Assembly (NCBI RefSeq): GCF_014696715.1
Contig: NZ_JACJQO010000019.1
Coordinates: forward strand, 372,001-436,000
DNA length: 64,000 bases
Direction of reading: 5' to 3'
From: Pseudanabaena sp. FACHB-2040
GTDB taxonomy: Bacteria; Cyanobacteriota; Cyanobacteriia; Phormidesmidales; Phormidesmidaceae
Shown here: positions 9,421 through 17,766 of the stretch, in pieces
Position numbering within the stretch: the first letter of the stretch is position 1
How the letters are laid out: every line of letters begins with the position of its first letter
Program-made: the position numbers and the translations under genes
Notes under the pieces: generated by a model
The model's database searches: none
What the model was told of the DNA's origin: nothing
Seen by the model: the letters and a program-made list of their open reading frames with translations, nothing else

Positions 9421-10395
9421 CAGCGCCATTCTAACCGCCACCCCGTTAGTCACTTGGTCTGAAATCAGGCTGCGGTGGGGGTCATCCATCAGCTCAGAGC
9501 TAATTTCCACGCCCCGGTTTACCGGGCCGGGGTGCAGCACCTTTACCTGAGGCTGGCAGTAGGCAATGCGATCGCACGTCACCCCAAACTGCTGATGATA
9601 CTCCCGCAGGCTGGGCAGCAGGTGCTGGGCCATGCGTTCTTTCTGTAGCCGCAGGGTCATGACAAAGTCGGCATCGGCCAGGGCTGGCTCCAGCGCCCAG
9701 TGCTGCACAATAGGGCGGGGAATGTCTATGGGTGAAAGGGCCACAAACGCCTCAGCAAATCCCGGCGGCAGCAGCGTTGGCGGCGCTGCTAGATGAACCT
9801 CGGCCCCAGCAGCGCTGAGGCTCCATAGGTTAGATCGGGCCACTCGCGAGTGCAAAATGTCGCCCACAATGGCAATCTTCTTACCTTTCAGCGAGGCGAT
9901 GCTGGGATTTTCCGGATCAAGGGCCATACAGAGTGTGAAAAGATCCAGGAGCGCTTGGGAAGGATGTTCGTGCAGGCCGTCCCCCGCATTGAGAACGCCG
10001 ACTCCAGTTTGCAGTCGGTCCATTTCGGCTGCGATCGCATCTGGCACCCCCGACTCACCGTGGCGAATCACCATCAGGTTAGTGCCCATCGCTAGATAGG
10101 TCTTAGCCGTATCCAAAATGGTTTCGCCCTTGGTCAAGGATGAGGTGCCCGGTGCAAAGTTGAGCACATCCGCCGAGAGGCGCTTGGCCGCCAGTTCAAA
10201 GCTGCTGCGAGTCCGGGTAGACGGTTCAAAAAACAGATTCGTCACCACCAGGCCCTGCAGGGCAGGCACCTTCTTAGTCCGGCGCGACAGCACCTCCCGA
10301 AAGCTCACAGCCGTCTGCATAACGGTTTCTAGCTCCGCTGCCGTAAAGTCTGCCAGGGAAATAACGTGACGTCGATTCCAGGGGGCATTATTCAT
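9373..10395 (-). CDS. pyrB: Aspartate carbamoyltransferase, catalytic subunit
   Basis: PyrB condenses carbamoyl phosphate with L-aspartate to N-carbamoyl-aspartate, the first committed step of pyrimidine synthesis, in the cytosol. The 340-residue protein has the carbamoyl-phosphate loop S59-T-R-T-R63 within [19 protein letters not shown], the active-site segment TSSLTKGET, the [12 protein letters not shown] strand, and [13 protein letters not shown] near the C-terminus, all standard. The start [17 protein letters not shown] fits cyanobacterial homologues. Its start codon overlaps that of the divergent lipoprotein gene (CATG shared), so its promoter must lie inside that gene. Its 3' end overlaps the convergent DUF218 gene by 48 bases. 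No pyrI is present. Confidence 0.97.
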   Translation of the reverse strand: MNNAPWNRRHVISLADFTAAELETVMQTAVSFREVLSRRTKKVPALQGLVVTNLFFEPSTRTRSSFELAAKRLSADVLNFAPGTSSLTKGETILDTAKTYLAMGTNLMVIRHGESGVPDAIAAEMDRLQTGVGVLNAGDGLHEHPSQALLDLFTLCMALDPENPSIASLKGKKIAIVGDILHSRVARSNLWSLSAAGAEVHLAAPPTLLPPGFAEAFVALSPIDIPRPIVQHWALEPALADADFVMTLRLQKERMAQHLLPSLREYHQQFGVTCDRIAYCQPQVKVLHPGPVNRGVEISSELMDDPHRSLISDQVTNGVAVRMALLYLISVGHGTDGLEG

Positions 10396-11077
10396 GATCC
10401 ATCAACCCATTCACACTCCAAATCCAACCGGCAGCCGCCGATCCCCCTACCAGTATTCCATCGCGAGGCGGCTGCAGGACCTTCTAGCCCAGACAATCCT
10501 GGGCGGGCTGTTGCTGGCTGGCCTCTCTAGCTGCACCGCTCCAGCCTCTTCCGGCCAGTCTGAGCAGGCTCCCCCCACCGCCACTGCACAAGCAGACCCA
10601 GAAGCCGATCCAGAAACAGGCCCAGAAACAGCCATCGCCTTTGACTCTGCGCCACTACCCGCTGACCCGCTCCTAGAAGCCCTGCAGCAGATGCAGGCTC
10701 AGATCTACTGGCTGGCCCCCCGCACCGATCCCATTACCGTAACCCTGTACCGCCTAGACGCTCGCTGCGAAGACTTTATCTCTGAACCTCTTGAAGTCTC
10801 CCGCGAATCGCCCATTCAAGACACAGTAGGCCGGGTTTTGGCAGCTCAAAACTTCTTTGCCTTTGACCTAGCTGGCTACCGCGTTGCTGTCGATCCCTTC
10901 GGCACCGCCAACGTTGATCTGCGTCTGCACCCCAAATCCGAGCGGCTGCTCACCTCCCTATCCATCTGCGAGCAAATGGCGCTCTTTGGCAGCCTCAGCC
11001 TTACCCTGCAGGAAAACCCCGACTGGAATATCGAGCAGGTCACCTTTACCGAACGGGGCAACCCCCTAATCTTTTGA
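10394..11077 (+). CDS. Lipoprotein, possible GerMN-like domain
   Basis: A 227-residue protein with a lipoprotein signal: a hydrophobic segment ending LLAGLSSC at about residues 40-47, which fits a lipobox with C47 as the lipidated residue. A low-complexity stretch follows (repeats of [12 protein letters not shown]). The C-terminal domain has [16 protein letters not shown], then [20 protein letters not shown] and [26 protein letters not shown]. This strand-helix order, ending in a late strand ([10 protein letters not shown]), resembles GerMN-type domains; I am not certain. It is divergent from pyrB with overlapping start codons, so a start further inside the reading frame is possible, but no better ATG precedes the signal sequence. 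Confidence 0.75.
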   Translation: MIHQPIHTPNPTGSRRSPYQYSIARRLQDLLAQTILGGLLLAGLSSCTAPASSGQSEQAPPTATAQADPEADPETGPETAIAFDSAPLPADPLLEALQQMQAQIYWLAPRTDPITVTLYRLDARCEDFISEPLEVSRESPIQDTVGRVLAAQNFFAFDLAGYRVAVDPFGTANVDLRLHPKSERLLTSLSICEQMALFGSLSLTLQENPDWNIEQVTFTERGNPLIF

Positions 11078-11085
11078 TTGGCTAG

Positions 11086-11700
11086 CTAGCGCTTAGACAC
11101 TGCCAAAGACGCCGTCGCGTACCAGCGCCAGGGCAAATCAGCGCCCTGAGTCAGGCCAATTCGCGTGGTCTGAGTTACAGCAGCAGTGTCTGCCAGCAGT
11201 GTCTGCCAGCGGGTATCGCGGTGCTCTAGCCACAGCGGCGAATTTGTTGATAGAGGCAGAGCACTCAGACTGCGATCAACGTCAAACACGCGGCAGAGCT
11301 TACCCGGCCCAGCCGCCCAGCGGACAGGCTTTTCTCGCGCCGACCCGCTTAGCCAATCTGGAATAGCCTCTAATTCCAGCGCCCGAATCAGCACCGCACT
11401 GGGAACGCCGTCAGCATCAGTCACCACGTTCAGACAGTGGTACATGCCATAGATCAGATACACATAGCTAAATCCGGCAGGCCCAAACATCACCTGATTG
11501 CGATCGGTGCGTCTGCGGTAGGCGTGGCAGGCCGGATCGCCAGGCGCATACGCCTCCGTTTCCACAATCACACCACGCAATATCCGCCCGTCGGGCCAAC
11601 GTCTGACCAGTTGACAGCCCAGCAAATCAGGAGCCACCACCAGCGAAGGCCGCGCCAGCCAGTCAGGAGCGATAGGGTCTGCAATTACCTTAAGAGACAC
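11086..11700 (-). CDS. 3-methyladenine DNA glycosylase (AAG/MPG family)
   Basis: This 204-residue enzyme belongs to the AAG/MPG family, which flips out and removes alkylated purines such as 3-methyladenine and hypoxanthine in base-excision repair. Diagnostic segments are LLGCQLVRRWPDG, GVIVETEAYAPGDPACHAY (catalytic glutamate in the V-E-T-E-A-Y motif), RNQVMFGPAGFSYVYLIYGMY and VLIRALE. The C-terminal WAAGPGKLCRVFDVD segment is also standard. Length is normal for bacterial members. It is convergent with the lipoprotein gene, with 8 bases between their stop codons, and divergent from the 40-residue microprotein. Confidence 0.95.
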   Translation of the reverse strand: MSLKVIADPIAPDWLARPSLVVAPDLLGCQLVRRWPDGRILRGVIVETEAYAPGDPACHAYRRRTDRNQVMFGPAGFSYVYLIYGMYHCLNVVTDADGVPSAVLIRALELEAIPDWLSGSAREKPVRWAAGPGKLCRVFDVDRSLSALPLSTNSPLWLEHRDTRWQTLLADTAAVTQTTRIGLTQGADLPWRWYATASLAVSKR

Positions 11701-11845
11701 TAAGCTTTACAGGTGAAAATTAGCAGAGCTTGCTACGATCTAGGGAAATAGCACCCAACAGGCTTTCCTCCTCTAGAGGGTTTTAGCCGGAAGACAAGCC
11801 CAGTAGTTTAGACTTAGCTCTCTACCGTTAATCAACACTCTGCTC

Positions 11846-11968
11846 ATGGACGTCAAATTTATCTTAGTGGTTTTGACAGCAGTCTTTGTGGTAGCCACCC
11901 TGTTCTTTGGCACCAAAAATGGGTTCTACGACACCGACAGCTACCACGGCAATGGCTCAGCCCACTAA
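11846..11968 (+). CDS. 40-residue single-helix membrane microprotein
   Basis: An ATG at 11846 opens a 40-codon frame ending TAA at 11966-11968. The product begins MDVKFILVVLTAVFVVATLF, one strong membrane helix, and continues with a polar tail (GFYDTDSYHGNGSAH) rich in aspartate, histidine and tyrosine. The shape resembles small subunits of thylakoid complexes. I have an impression of similar short proteins in other cyanobacteria but cannot name the family. It stands alone: 145 bases from the divergent glycosylase gene and 46 bases before the metallo-beta-lactamase-fold gene. The sharp hydrophobic/polar division and lack of a competing frame argue that it is real. Confidence 0.65.
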   Translation: MDVKFILVVLTAVFVVATLFFGTKNGFYDTDSYHGNGSAH

Positions 11969-12014
11969 AACCACTGCTTGAAACCGCTTCTGTGCTGTAC
12001 GGGTCTGAGATTAC

Positions 12015-13715
12015 GTGAGTGAGCTGGCTTGTCTACCGTATAGTGTCGGCCACGGCCATGAGGGTGTCTGTCTTCAGGTTCAGATAGGTCCTTATCGGGT
12101 TCTCCTGGACTGTGGCCTGGCAGAGGGGGTCGGCATTCCACCTGACCCAGCTGGTGGCGGCCAGCCCGTCGATTTGGTGCTGTGCAGCCACGCCCACCCC
12201 GATCACGTGAGTGGGCTGCTGGAGTTTCACCAGACCTACCCAAAAGTTCCGATCTTTGCCAGCGAGGTGACCGCTCAGCTGCTGCCCCTAAACTGGCAAG
12301 ACTCAAAGCCGGTCCCTGCCGATCTCTGTCATGCCCTGCCTTGGCGCACGCCGATTGAGGTAGCCAAAGGGCTGACTCTACAGCTTTGGCCCGCCGGACA
12401 TCTGCCGGGAGCGGCCTGTGTCTTGCTCAGCTATGTGGCCCCAGAGCGCACCTACACCGCTTTCTATACTGGAGACTTTTTCCTTTCAAACTCCCGATTG
12501 GTGGAGGGGCTACCCCTGGAAGAGGTACGGGGCCTCAAGCCCGACGTACTGATTTTAGAAGGCAGCTACGGCACCGCCCGCTATCCTCACAGGCGGCAGC
12601 AGGAAAACCGGCTGGCCGATAATGTGTTTCATCTCCTGCAGGAGGGCCGCAGTGTGTTGCTCCCCACGCCAACTTTAGGCATTGGGCAAGAGCTGGCTAT
12701 GCTGCTGCGGAGCCATCACCAGTTTACGGGTCAGGATCTAACGGTTTGGGTTGATCCAGTCGTGGCTGCTGGCTGCGATATGTATCTGGAGCTGATGCCC
12801 TACTTTCCCAGCAGCGTTCAAAATTTTGCTCGCCATCAGCCGCTATTTTGGGATGAGCGAATTTTGCCTCGGGTGCGCCGCATTCCGGCTGAGGGTCTGC
12901 CAGAGCTAGATGCGCCCTCGATTGTGATTGGGCACCGGACCTCGGATCTCAGCAGCCACTGCAGCAACTCACCCTACCCCTGGACTATCCTGTTTCCAGA
13001 GTCTTTTGCCACCAGCATCGCCACAGTTGCCCTGCAGACTCACTCCAACGACGCCAACCCCACCCTGGATTGGCTGCAGCTGCTGGCCCCCGAGATGGAA
13101 TCGGGCCGAGTCCAGATCGCCACCTACCTCTTAACTACCCACAGCGATGCGACGGGAACCACTCAGCTGATTCACAACCTGCGGCCTCAGCATGTGGTGT
13201 TTGTCCACGGTGACTCTAGCAACCTGTCGGATCTAGCCTGTTTAGAAGATCTACAAAACCGCTACCAGCTGCATCTGCCGTCTGCTGGCAACTCCGTAGA
13301 CCTGCCAATTGGCGAAACTTTTGTGCAGCCTGCGGCTCCCGATATCGTGTATGACGGGGAGGTAACAGAGACCGGCGACGGCATTACCGTTCTGCTGCCA
13401 GAAACCCTCACTGCCGACCCACGCTGGATGCGGTTTGGCGATACGGGGGTACTCCAGGCTCGCTGGCAGGGAGATGAACTGGTTTTGCATGGGGTGAGCC
13501 AGCATGAACTGCTCAGTGATGCCAACGCTGCTGTCAATACGCCCTATCAAGAGTGCTGTCAGCGCTGTGTCCACATGCGAGGTCAGCGCTGCTGGAATAC
13601 CGCCTCGCCGCTGTACCGCTTTCGGGTGACACCGGAGGGTTACTGTCCAGCGTTTGAGGCGCAGTCGAACATGCGATCGCAACCCAACTCCGACTCGTCC
13701 GAAGAGACTGCCTAG
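12015..13715 (+). CDS. Metallo-beta-lactamase-fold hydrolase with C-terminal cysteine cluster
   Basis: A 566-residue protein starting at GTG 12015. The metal-binding HxHxDH motif is at H59-A-H-P-D-H64; later elements are PAGHLPGAACVLL (third-metal histidine) and YTGDFFLSNSRLVEG. The region LILEGSYGTARYPHR and the central stretch resemble beta-CASP proteins of the RNase J/CPSF class, which suggests nucleic-acid hydrolysis, as inference. The unusual part is the C-terminus: C514-C515-x2-C518-x7-C526, with a further C544 in TPEGYCPAF, a spacing suited to a zinc or iron-sulfur site. A short acidic tail ends the protein. A palindromic repeat follows the gene. Confidence 0.85.
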   Translation: MSELACLPYSVGHGHEGVCLQVQIGPYRVLLDCGLAEGVGIPPDPAGGGQPVDLVLCSHAHPDHVSGLLEFHQTYPKVPIFASEVTAQLLPLNWQDSKPVPADLCHALPWRTPIEVAKGLTLQLWPAGHLPGAACVLLSYVAPERTYTAFYTGDFFLSNSRLVEGLPLEEVRGLKPDVLILEGSYGTARYPHRRQQENRLADNVFHLLQEGRSVLLPTPTLGIGQELAMLLRSHHQFTGQDLTVWVDPVVAAGCDMYLELMPYFPSSVQNFARHQPLFWDERILPRVRRIPAEGLPELDAPSIVIGHRTSDLSSHCSNSPYPWTILFPESFATSIATVALQTHSNDANPTLDWLQLLAPEMESGRVQIATYLLTTHSDATGTTQLIHNLRPQHVVFVHGDSSNLSDLACLEDLQNRYQLHLPSAGNSVDLPIGETFVQPAAPDIVYDGEVTETGDGITVLLPETLTADPRWMRFGDTGVLQARWQGDELVLHGVSQHELLSDANAAVNTPYQECCQRCVHMRGQRCWNTASPLYRFRVTPEGYCPAFEAQSNMRSQPNSDSSEETA

Positions 13716-13736
13716 GAAAACGAAAATACCAAAAAC

Positions 13737-13814
13737 TGTCATTGCGAACGAAGCATGGCAATCTTTCTGTAGCAGCTAGTCTACCGAGATTGCTTTGCTC
13801 CACTCGCAATGACA
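13737..13814. repeat. 78-bp imperfect palindrome (REP/MITE-like)
   Basis: The ends are inverted copies: TGTCATTGCGA at the left and TCGCAATGACA at the right, with further pairing through GGCAATCT and AGATTGC. The whole element folds into one long hairpin with mismatches. Sequences starting TGTCATTGCGA and ending in its complement are dispersed in many bacterial genomes. It has no coding capacity and sits between convergent genes, where it could also help stop transcription. Confidence 0.7.
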
Positions 13815-13868
13815 AATATCTATTGGAACTGAAACGTTCTAGCTTAGTTTAGGCCAGTAGCGACCGAA

Positions 13869-14180
13869 TTAATCAGGATTAGACTCAGAGCGATGGTCCC
13901 GAATTTGCTCAGTTTCTGGGCAATCATCAGAAACTAGCAGCTCCACATCACCCCGAGGAACCGTTGCCAGCTTCTGCATTACCGAGCCAATGCTCTCTAG
14001 CCGAAGCATTTCTTCCCAGGAGCAAATTTCGTCTTCCTCTTCTGTCTCGTAGCGCACGGTGACCAGGTCACCTTCAATATCTAGAATGCGCGCCCGTTCA
14101 ATCCACCGCTGTTGGTCCCGCAGAAAGATCCAGACTTCTCGACCGTCACAGCAGAGTTGATAGATCTTGCGGTGCAGCAT
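13869..14180 (-). CDS. Conserved cyanobacterial protein, DUF6679-like
   Basis: A 103-residue soluble protein beginning MLHRKIYQLCCDGREVWIFL, followed by RARILDIEGDLVTVRYETEEEDE and CSWEEMLRLESIGSVMQKL. I recognise it as a small protein widely conserved in cyanobacteria and assigned to a domain of unknown function, probably DUF6679. The middle reads like a small barrel with an acidic loop. The start at 14180 is chosen because GAGGAG (minus strand, 14190-14195) lies nine bases upstream; in-frame TTG/ATG codons at 14210 and 14207 would add ten residues. Function is unknown. It stands alone and is convergent with the gene at 12015. Confidence 0.8.
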   Translation of the reverse strand: MLHRKIYQLCCDGREVWIFLRDQQRWIERARILDIEGDLVTVRYETEEEDEICSWEEMLRLESIGSVMQKLATVPRGDVELLVSDDCPETEQIRDHRSESNPD

Positions 14181-14690
14181 GTAGTGCTTCTCCTCAGCCA
14201 ACAACATCAAAGCTAGTCCACCTTAACGAAACCGGAAACGCAGCCTTCACCTGCTTTGAAAACCGTAGGCACCCTTTGATGCCTCTGTTCGCAGCAGTGG
14301 AAATCGTAGCGAATCGCTCTCGATCCAGTTTGCCCAATTTTGCTTAACCATACTAAAGATAGTTACATATCAGTCTAATAGGGTTTGATCAATGTGAACG
14401 AAAACTCTGTTAGTGGTTGTTTTAACTTACCAGCCGCTTAATCTCAGCTTTACACTCCCCTCAGCAGTAGAGATAAAACATGGGCTCAGTCTACCTTCGT
14501 TTCTAGCGACTCTCTCCGGCTAGTGTAACTCAGGCTACTTATTAGCCCAGAAAAGTAAAAGGCGCTCGAACGGTACAGCTACTGTCTTTCAATACAACCA
14601 CTATAAAAAGCTTGTCTTGCCAGGGTCGTTAAGCTAACTCGCTATAGTAGATCTTCAAATCCCTCCACCCAAGCGCGTCGAGAAATTGCT
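14181..14690. other. Long intergenic region without a recognisable gene
   Basis: A 510-base gap between divergent genes, richer in A and T than its surroundings. I found no tRNA fold, no SRP, RNase P or tmRNA core, and no reading frame with a convincing protein. A possible -10 box TATAGT is at 14643-14648 before the creatininase gene, but no well-spaced -35 box goes with it. Confidence 0.5.
14190..14195 (-). promoter_or_regulatory. Ribosome-binding site deciding the DUF6679 start
   Basis: GAGGAG on the minus strand, nine bases before the ATG at 14180. It favours this start over the in-frame TTG at 14210 and ATG at 14207, which would place the site inside the coding region. Confidence 0.65.
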
Positions 14691-15440
14691 ATGCTGCTGC
14701 ACCTATCTACCTGGCCGGAAGTAGAAGCTTACCTAGCTCAGTCTAAAGGCATTATTTTCCCTATTGGCTCCACTGAGCAGCATGGCCCGACCGGCCTGAT
14801 CGGCACCGATGCCATCTGTGCTGAAACAATTGCCAAAGGGGTGGGAGAAGAAGTTAAGGCGCTAGTTGGCCCGACGATTAATGTCGGCATGGCACTGCAC
14901 CATACAGCTTTTCCTGGCAGTCTCAGCCTCAGGCCCAGCACGCTGATTGCGCTAATTCAGGACTACCTCAAGCCCTTAGCCCGTTACGGCTTTACCCGGT
15001 TCTTTTTCATCAACGGCCACGGCGGCAATGTTGCCACTCTCAAAGCGGCTTTTTCAGAAACCTATGCGGCTCTCAGCGATCTCAACCTGCCCCAGGCCGA
15101 GCAGGTACGCTGCCGAGTCGCCAACTGGTACATGGCCAGCGGTGTGTATCAGATAGCCAAAGAACTCTACGGCAATCAGGAAGGCTCTCACGCAACCCCC
15201 AGTGAGGTGGCCCTGACCCAGTTTGCCTACCCCGACCACATCAAGCAGGCCCCTTTGGAGCCACCCATTGCCCCAGCCGGTCACCCCATTTATGGGGCAG
15301 CAAATTTTCGCCAGCACTACCCGGATGGCCGCATGGGGTCTAATCCAGCGCTAGCTACCCCAGAGCATGGGCAGCGGCTTTATGAGGCAGCGGTTAAGGA
15401 ATTGAGTCAGGAGTATTTGAGGTTTTTGGCGGAGGAGTAG
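14691..15440 (+). CDS. Creatininase family amidohydrolase
   Basis: A 249-residue member of the creatininase superfamily, zinc- or manganese-dependent amidohydrolases that include creatininase, MftE and the formamide hydrolase of riboflavin synthesis in archaea. Metal and active-site segments are visible: IGSTEQHGPTGLIGTDA (E29, H31, D40), HHTAFPGSLSLRP, FFINGHGGN near residue 107 and QEGSHATPSEV with the late glutamate and histidine. Length is typical. No creatinine pathway genes are nearby, so the true substrate is unknown. A perfect 32-bp palindrome follows 26 bases after the stop. Confidence 0.92.
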   Translation: MLLHLSTWPEVEAYLAQSKGIIFPIGSTEQHGPTGLIGTDAICAETIAKGVGEEVKALVGPTINVGMALHHTAFPGSLSLRPSTLIALIQDYLKPLARYGFTRFFFINGHGGNVATLKAAFSETYAALSDLNLPQAEQVRCRVANWYMASGVYQIAKELYGNQEGSHATPSEVALTQFAYPDHIKQAPLEPPIAPAGHPIYGAANFRQHYPDGRMGSNPALATPEHGQRLYEAAVKELSQEYLRFLAEE

Positions 15441-15465
15441 GGGAGAGGGCAAAGGGGATTTAAAG

Positions 15466-15497
15466 CTGTAGAGACGCGACTAGTCGCGTCTCTACAG
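15466..15497. repeat. Perfect 32-bp palindrome
   Basis: CTGTAGAGACGCGACT is followed immediately by its reverse complement. It may act as a terminator hairpin between the convergent creatininase and FKBP genes, although no T-run follows. Palindromes built on GTAGAGACGCG are common dispersed repeats in cyanobacteria. Confidence 0.75.
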
Positions 15498-15506
15498 GTA
15501 AGAAAG

Positions 15507-15552
15507 AAATTTAGTTGAGGTTTTAGCTTAAATTTAGTTGAGGTTTGAGCTT
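15507..15552. repeat. Two adjacent 23-bp direct repeats
   Basis: Copies at 15507-15529 and 15530-15552 differ at one base. Each begins AAATTTAGTTGAGG and ends AGCTT. The second copy overlaps the stop codon of the FKBP gene by two bases, so this is a local tandem duplication of that gene's 3' end. Confidence 0.8.
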
Positions 15553-16132
15553 AGCCGAGGCTGAGCAGCTCCACATCGAAAATCAGGGTGGAGTTGGGTG
15601 GAATGACACCGCCTGCGCCCCGGGCTCCGTAGCCTAGCTCGGGCGGAACGACCAGCTTGCGCTGACCGCCAACTCGCATGGTGCCGACACCTTCATCCCA
15701 GCCTTTGATCACTTGGCCTACACCAATATTGAACTGAAACGGACGACCCCGATCGCGAGAGCTATCAAAGGTGGTGCCGTTTTCCAAAGTGCCAGTGTAG
15801 TGAACGGTGACCCTTTGGCCTGTTTGGGGCATCGCGCCTGTGCCTTCTACCAGGTCGATATACTGCAGGCCAGAGCTGGTCGTAGTTAGGTTTTCTTCGG
15901 GTGTCGGACTTAGGTTCTCTTCGGTCATGGATGAGGCTTCCTCGCCTGGGACATTTGCTGGGATCAGATCAGCAGCCGACTGGGCTAGCTGTATCGTTTC
16001 GGTAGGCTCAGCCGGGCTGGAGAAGGTAGCTGCGATCGCATCCGGCGAGGTGCCCGTCAGCTGAGCTATCAGCAGCACTCCGCAGCAAAGAGCCAAAATG
16101 CCAAAGCTAATCAAAATTTCCCGCACGCGCAT
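15551..16132 (-). CDS. FKBP-type peptidyl-prolyl isomerase, membrane-anchored or exported
   Basis: A 193-residue protein with an N-terminal hydrophobic segment (residues 7-26), a Ser/Thr/Glu-rich linker and a C-terminal FKBP domain from about residue 85. The domain is complete: GQRVTVHYTGTLENGTTFDSS, FQFNIGVGQVIKGWDEGV, MRVGGQRKLVVPPELGYG and IPPNSTLIFDVELL. These enzymes speed cis-trans isomerisation of proline peptide bonds and help protein folding. The N-terminal segment may be a signal anchor or cleaved signal, placing the domain in the periplasm or thylakoid lumen. It is 88 bases downstream of the phasin-like gene on the same strand. Confidence 0.95.
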   Translation of the reverse strand: MRVREILISFGILALCCGVLLIAQLTGTSPDAIAATFSSPAEPTETIQLAQSAADLIPANVPGEEASSMTEENLSPTPEENLTTTSSGLQYIDLVEGTGAMPQTGQRVTVHYTGTLENGTTFDSSRDRGRPFQFNIGVGQVIKGWDEGVGTMRVGGQRKLVVPPELGYGARGAGGVIPPNSTLIFDVELLSLG

Positions 16133-16220
16133 TCCTCCGGTAACACTTCAGTCGGTAACACTTAGGGAAGAGCATCCCGAATGCTCAGTAGGCCAAAACA
16201 GCCCACCCTCTAGTGTACGA

Positions 16221-16544
16221 CTACCGCCAGAGCTTATTCTCTAAATCTCGTACCTGCCGCTCTAGCCGGTCTAAGCGGCCCCGCAGTTCATCCATTTCTG
16301 CCTGCCGGGGCACACCCAAATCTTGCAGCACATTGCGGAACTGACGATGCAGCTGGTCTTCCACCGAGCCGTTGACCGTATTGAACTGCTTCATAAAATC
16401 ATCGACAAAGCTGCGGGCCTGTTCCGGATTGAATTTGCCGTCGCGAACCCATTCCTCAGTTACCTGGCGCAGCTGCTCAGCTACCAGGGAAGTCGTACCA
16501 ACGCCAATCATCAGAAGCTGCCGGAGCAGGTTGTTATTTTCCAT
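16221..16544 (-). CDS. Phasin family-like small helical protein
   Basis: A 107-residue, almost wholly helical protein. It starts MENNNLLRQLLMIGVGTTSL, has a central amphipathic region (VTEEWVRDGKFNPEQARSFV) and ends in a coiled coil (MDELRGRLDRLERQVRDLEN). This layout matches the phasin-like proteins common in cyanobacteria, related to polyhydroxyalkanoate granule proteins, though many members probably have other roles. It lies between the cdsA and FKBP genes on the same strand, and no phaC or phaE gene is in the window. Function is therefore uncertain. Confidence 0.75.
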   Translation of the reverse strand: MENNNLLRQLLMIGVGTTSLVAEQLRQVTEEWVRDGKFNPEQARSFVDDFMKQFNTVNGSVEDQLHRQFRNVLQDLGVPRQAEMDELRGRLDRLERQVRDLENKLWR

Positions 16545-16751
16545 AAGTGCGCTTTATTCTCGCAGTAACATCGAGCCCCAGCAAACCCTCACTGCAGCCC
16601 ACCGCTTCATTCTGTCAAACAATAGGTTAACCCCTGGGTAAGAAAGCCGAACCCGTAAAGGGGTGAAAAGCGCCACACAAAAGTAAAAATTACCCTCTGC
16701 CCTTTCCCCTACCCCTCCAGCCCTCTGCCTTCTGCCTACTTTTAACGCTTT

Positions 16752-17630
16752 TTAACGCTGGGGCAAAACTGGTAATAGCAGCGTAACAAAGTAATAAACC
16801 AAGGCCCCGGTAAAGACGTAACTGTCGGTGCGATCGAGCATGCCGCCGTGGCCTGGAATCAAATCGCCAGAGTCTTTGACCCCAGCATCTCGCTTCATCA
16901 GCGATTCGGTCAGGTCGCCTAGCAGACTGGAGGTACCAATTAAAATGCCTAGCGCCGACCCGGCCAGCGGCCAGAGCGGCCAGTGCAGCGAATAGCTGCC
17001 CAGCAGACCCACGCAGATGCTGGCCGCCATGCCGAACAGCGCCCCTTCTACGGTCTTTTTGGGGCTGATGTTGGACAGTGGAGTACGGCCAAACAGGCGA
17101 CCTATGGCATAGGCCCCAATATCAGAGGCCCAAATACAGGCAAAGGCCAGCAAGGTGACAGTCAGCCCCTGAGGCAGCGCGGTGATCGACAGCCAAGATT
17201 CGGGCCAGTAGCCTCCTAGCGGCAGGTTAGCTACCTCGGCGCTACCCAGATCTCGCAGGCGAATCCAGAAGCTGGGCAGATAGCCGCCATAAAACAGCCC
17301 TAGGATAGACGCGGCCACATCGGCAATGGTGGCAAATTTGGGCTGAAACAACAGATAGAAGCAGATAAAAGTGCCGCCAACGGTGAGCAGGGCACTGGCT
17401 AGAGAAGGCGCAATGTGGGCCGTCAGCAAAAGAATTTGGCTGACTAGCAGCGTGGTCTTGGCAGCCGGGAGAATGCCTTTTGCCCGCACCAGCTGAAAAA
17501 TTTCTAGCTGGCCGAGGAAGACAATTACGCCAAAGCCCACCGTGAAATACCAGCCGCCCAGCAGGATCATGCCGAGAGCGACTGCGATCGCAACAATTCC
17601 GCTAATAATCCGAGACCACGGCATAGGCAA
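16752..17630 (-). CDS. cdsA: Phosphatidate cytidylyltransferase
   Basis: CdsA makes CDP-diacylglycerol from phosphatidate and CTP, the branch point to phosphatidylglycerol, an essential thylakoid lipid. The 292-residue protein is polytopic with about seven or eight membrane helices. The family signature is intact near the C-terminus: SLLGDLTESLMKRDAGVKD followed by LIPGHGGMLDRTDS. An earlier WASDIGAYAIGRLFGRTP segment is also typical. The start MPMPWSRIISG places a membrane helix immediately after. A low-complexity C/T-rich spacer near 16690-16740 separates it from the phasin-like gene. Confidence 0.95.
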   Translation of the reverse strand: MPMPWSRIISGIVAIAVALGMILLGGWYFTVGFGVIVFLGQLEIFQLVRAKGILPAAKTTLLVSQILLLTAHIAPSLASALLTVGGTFICFYLLFQPKFATIADVAASILGLFYGGYLPSFWIRLRDLGSAEVANLPLGGYWPESWLSITALPQGLTVTLLAFACIWASDIGAYAIGRLFGRTPLSNISPKKTVEGALFGMAASICVGLLGSYSLHWPLWPLAGSALGILIGTSSLLGDLTESLMKRDAGVKDSGDLIPGHGGMLDRTDSYVFTGALVYYFVTLLLPVLPQR

Positions 17631-17766
17631 AGGATGGTGCTCTCCAAAGCCAACCTGCTGCTACAGAGCGCATTGCGCCCGCTGCCCCAGGTTGGCCTTG
17701 ATCTCGCATTGAGTACTGAACGCTAGTGTAATCGGTTGGGCGCGCTTTGGCCTTACCTACGAGCCC

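Noticed and set aside
13251-13742. 163-residue frame antisense to the metallo-beta-lactamase-fold gene
   Set aside because: It overlaps the conserved cysteine-rich end of a real gene and shows no known fold.
14181-14690. Hidden structured RNA such as SRP RNA or 6S RNA
   Set aside because: No conserved core of these RNAs is visible; only scattered short inverted repeats.
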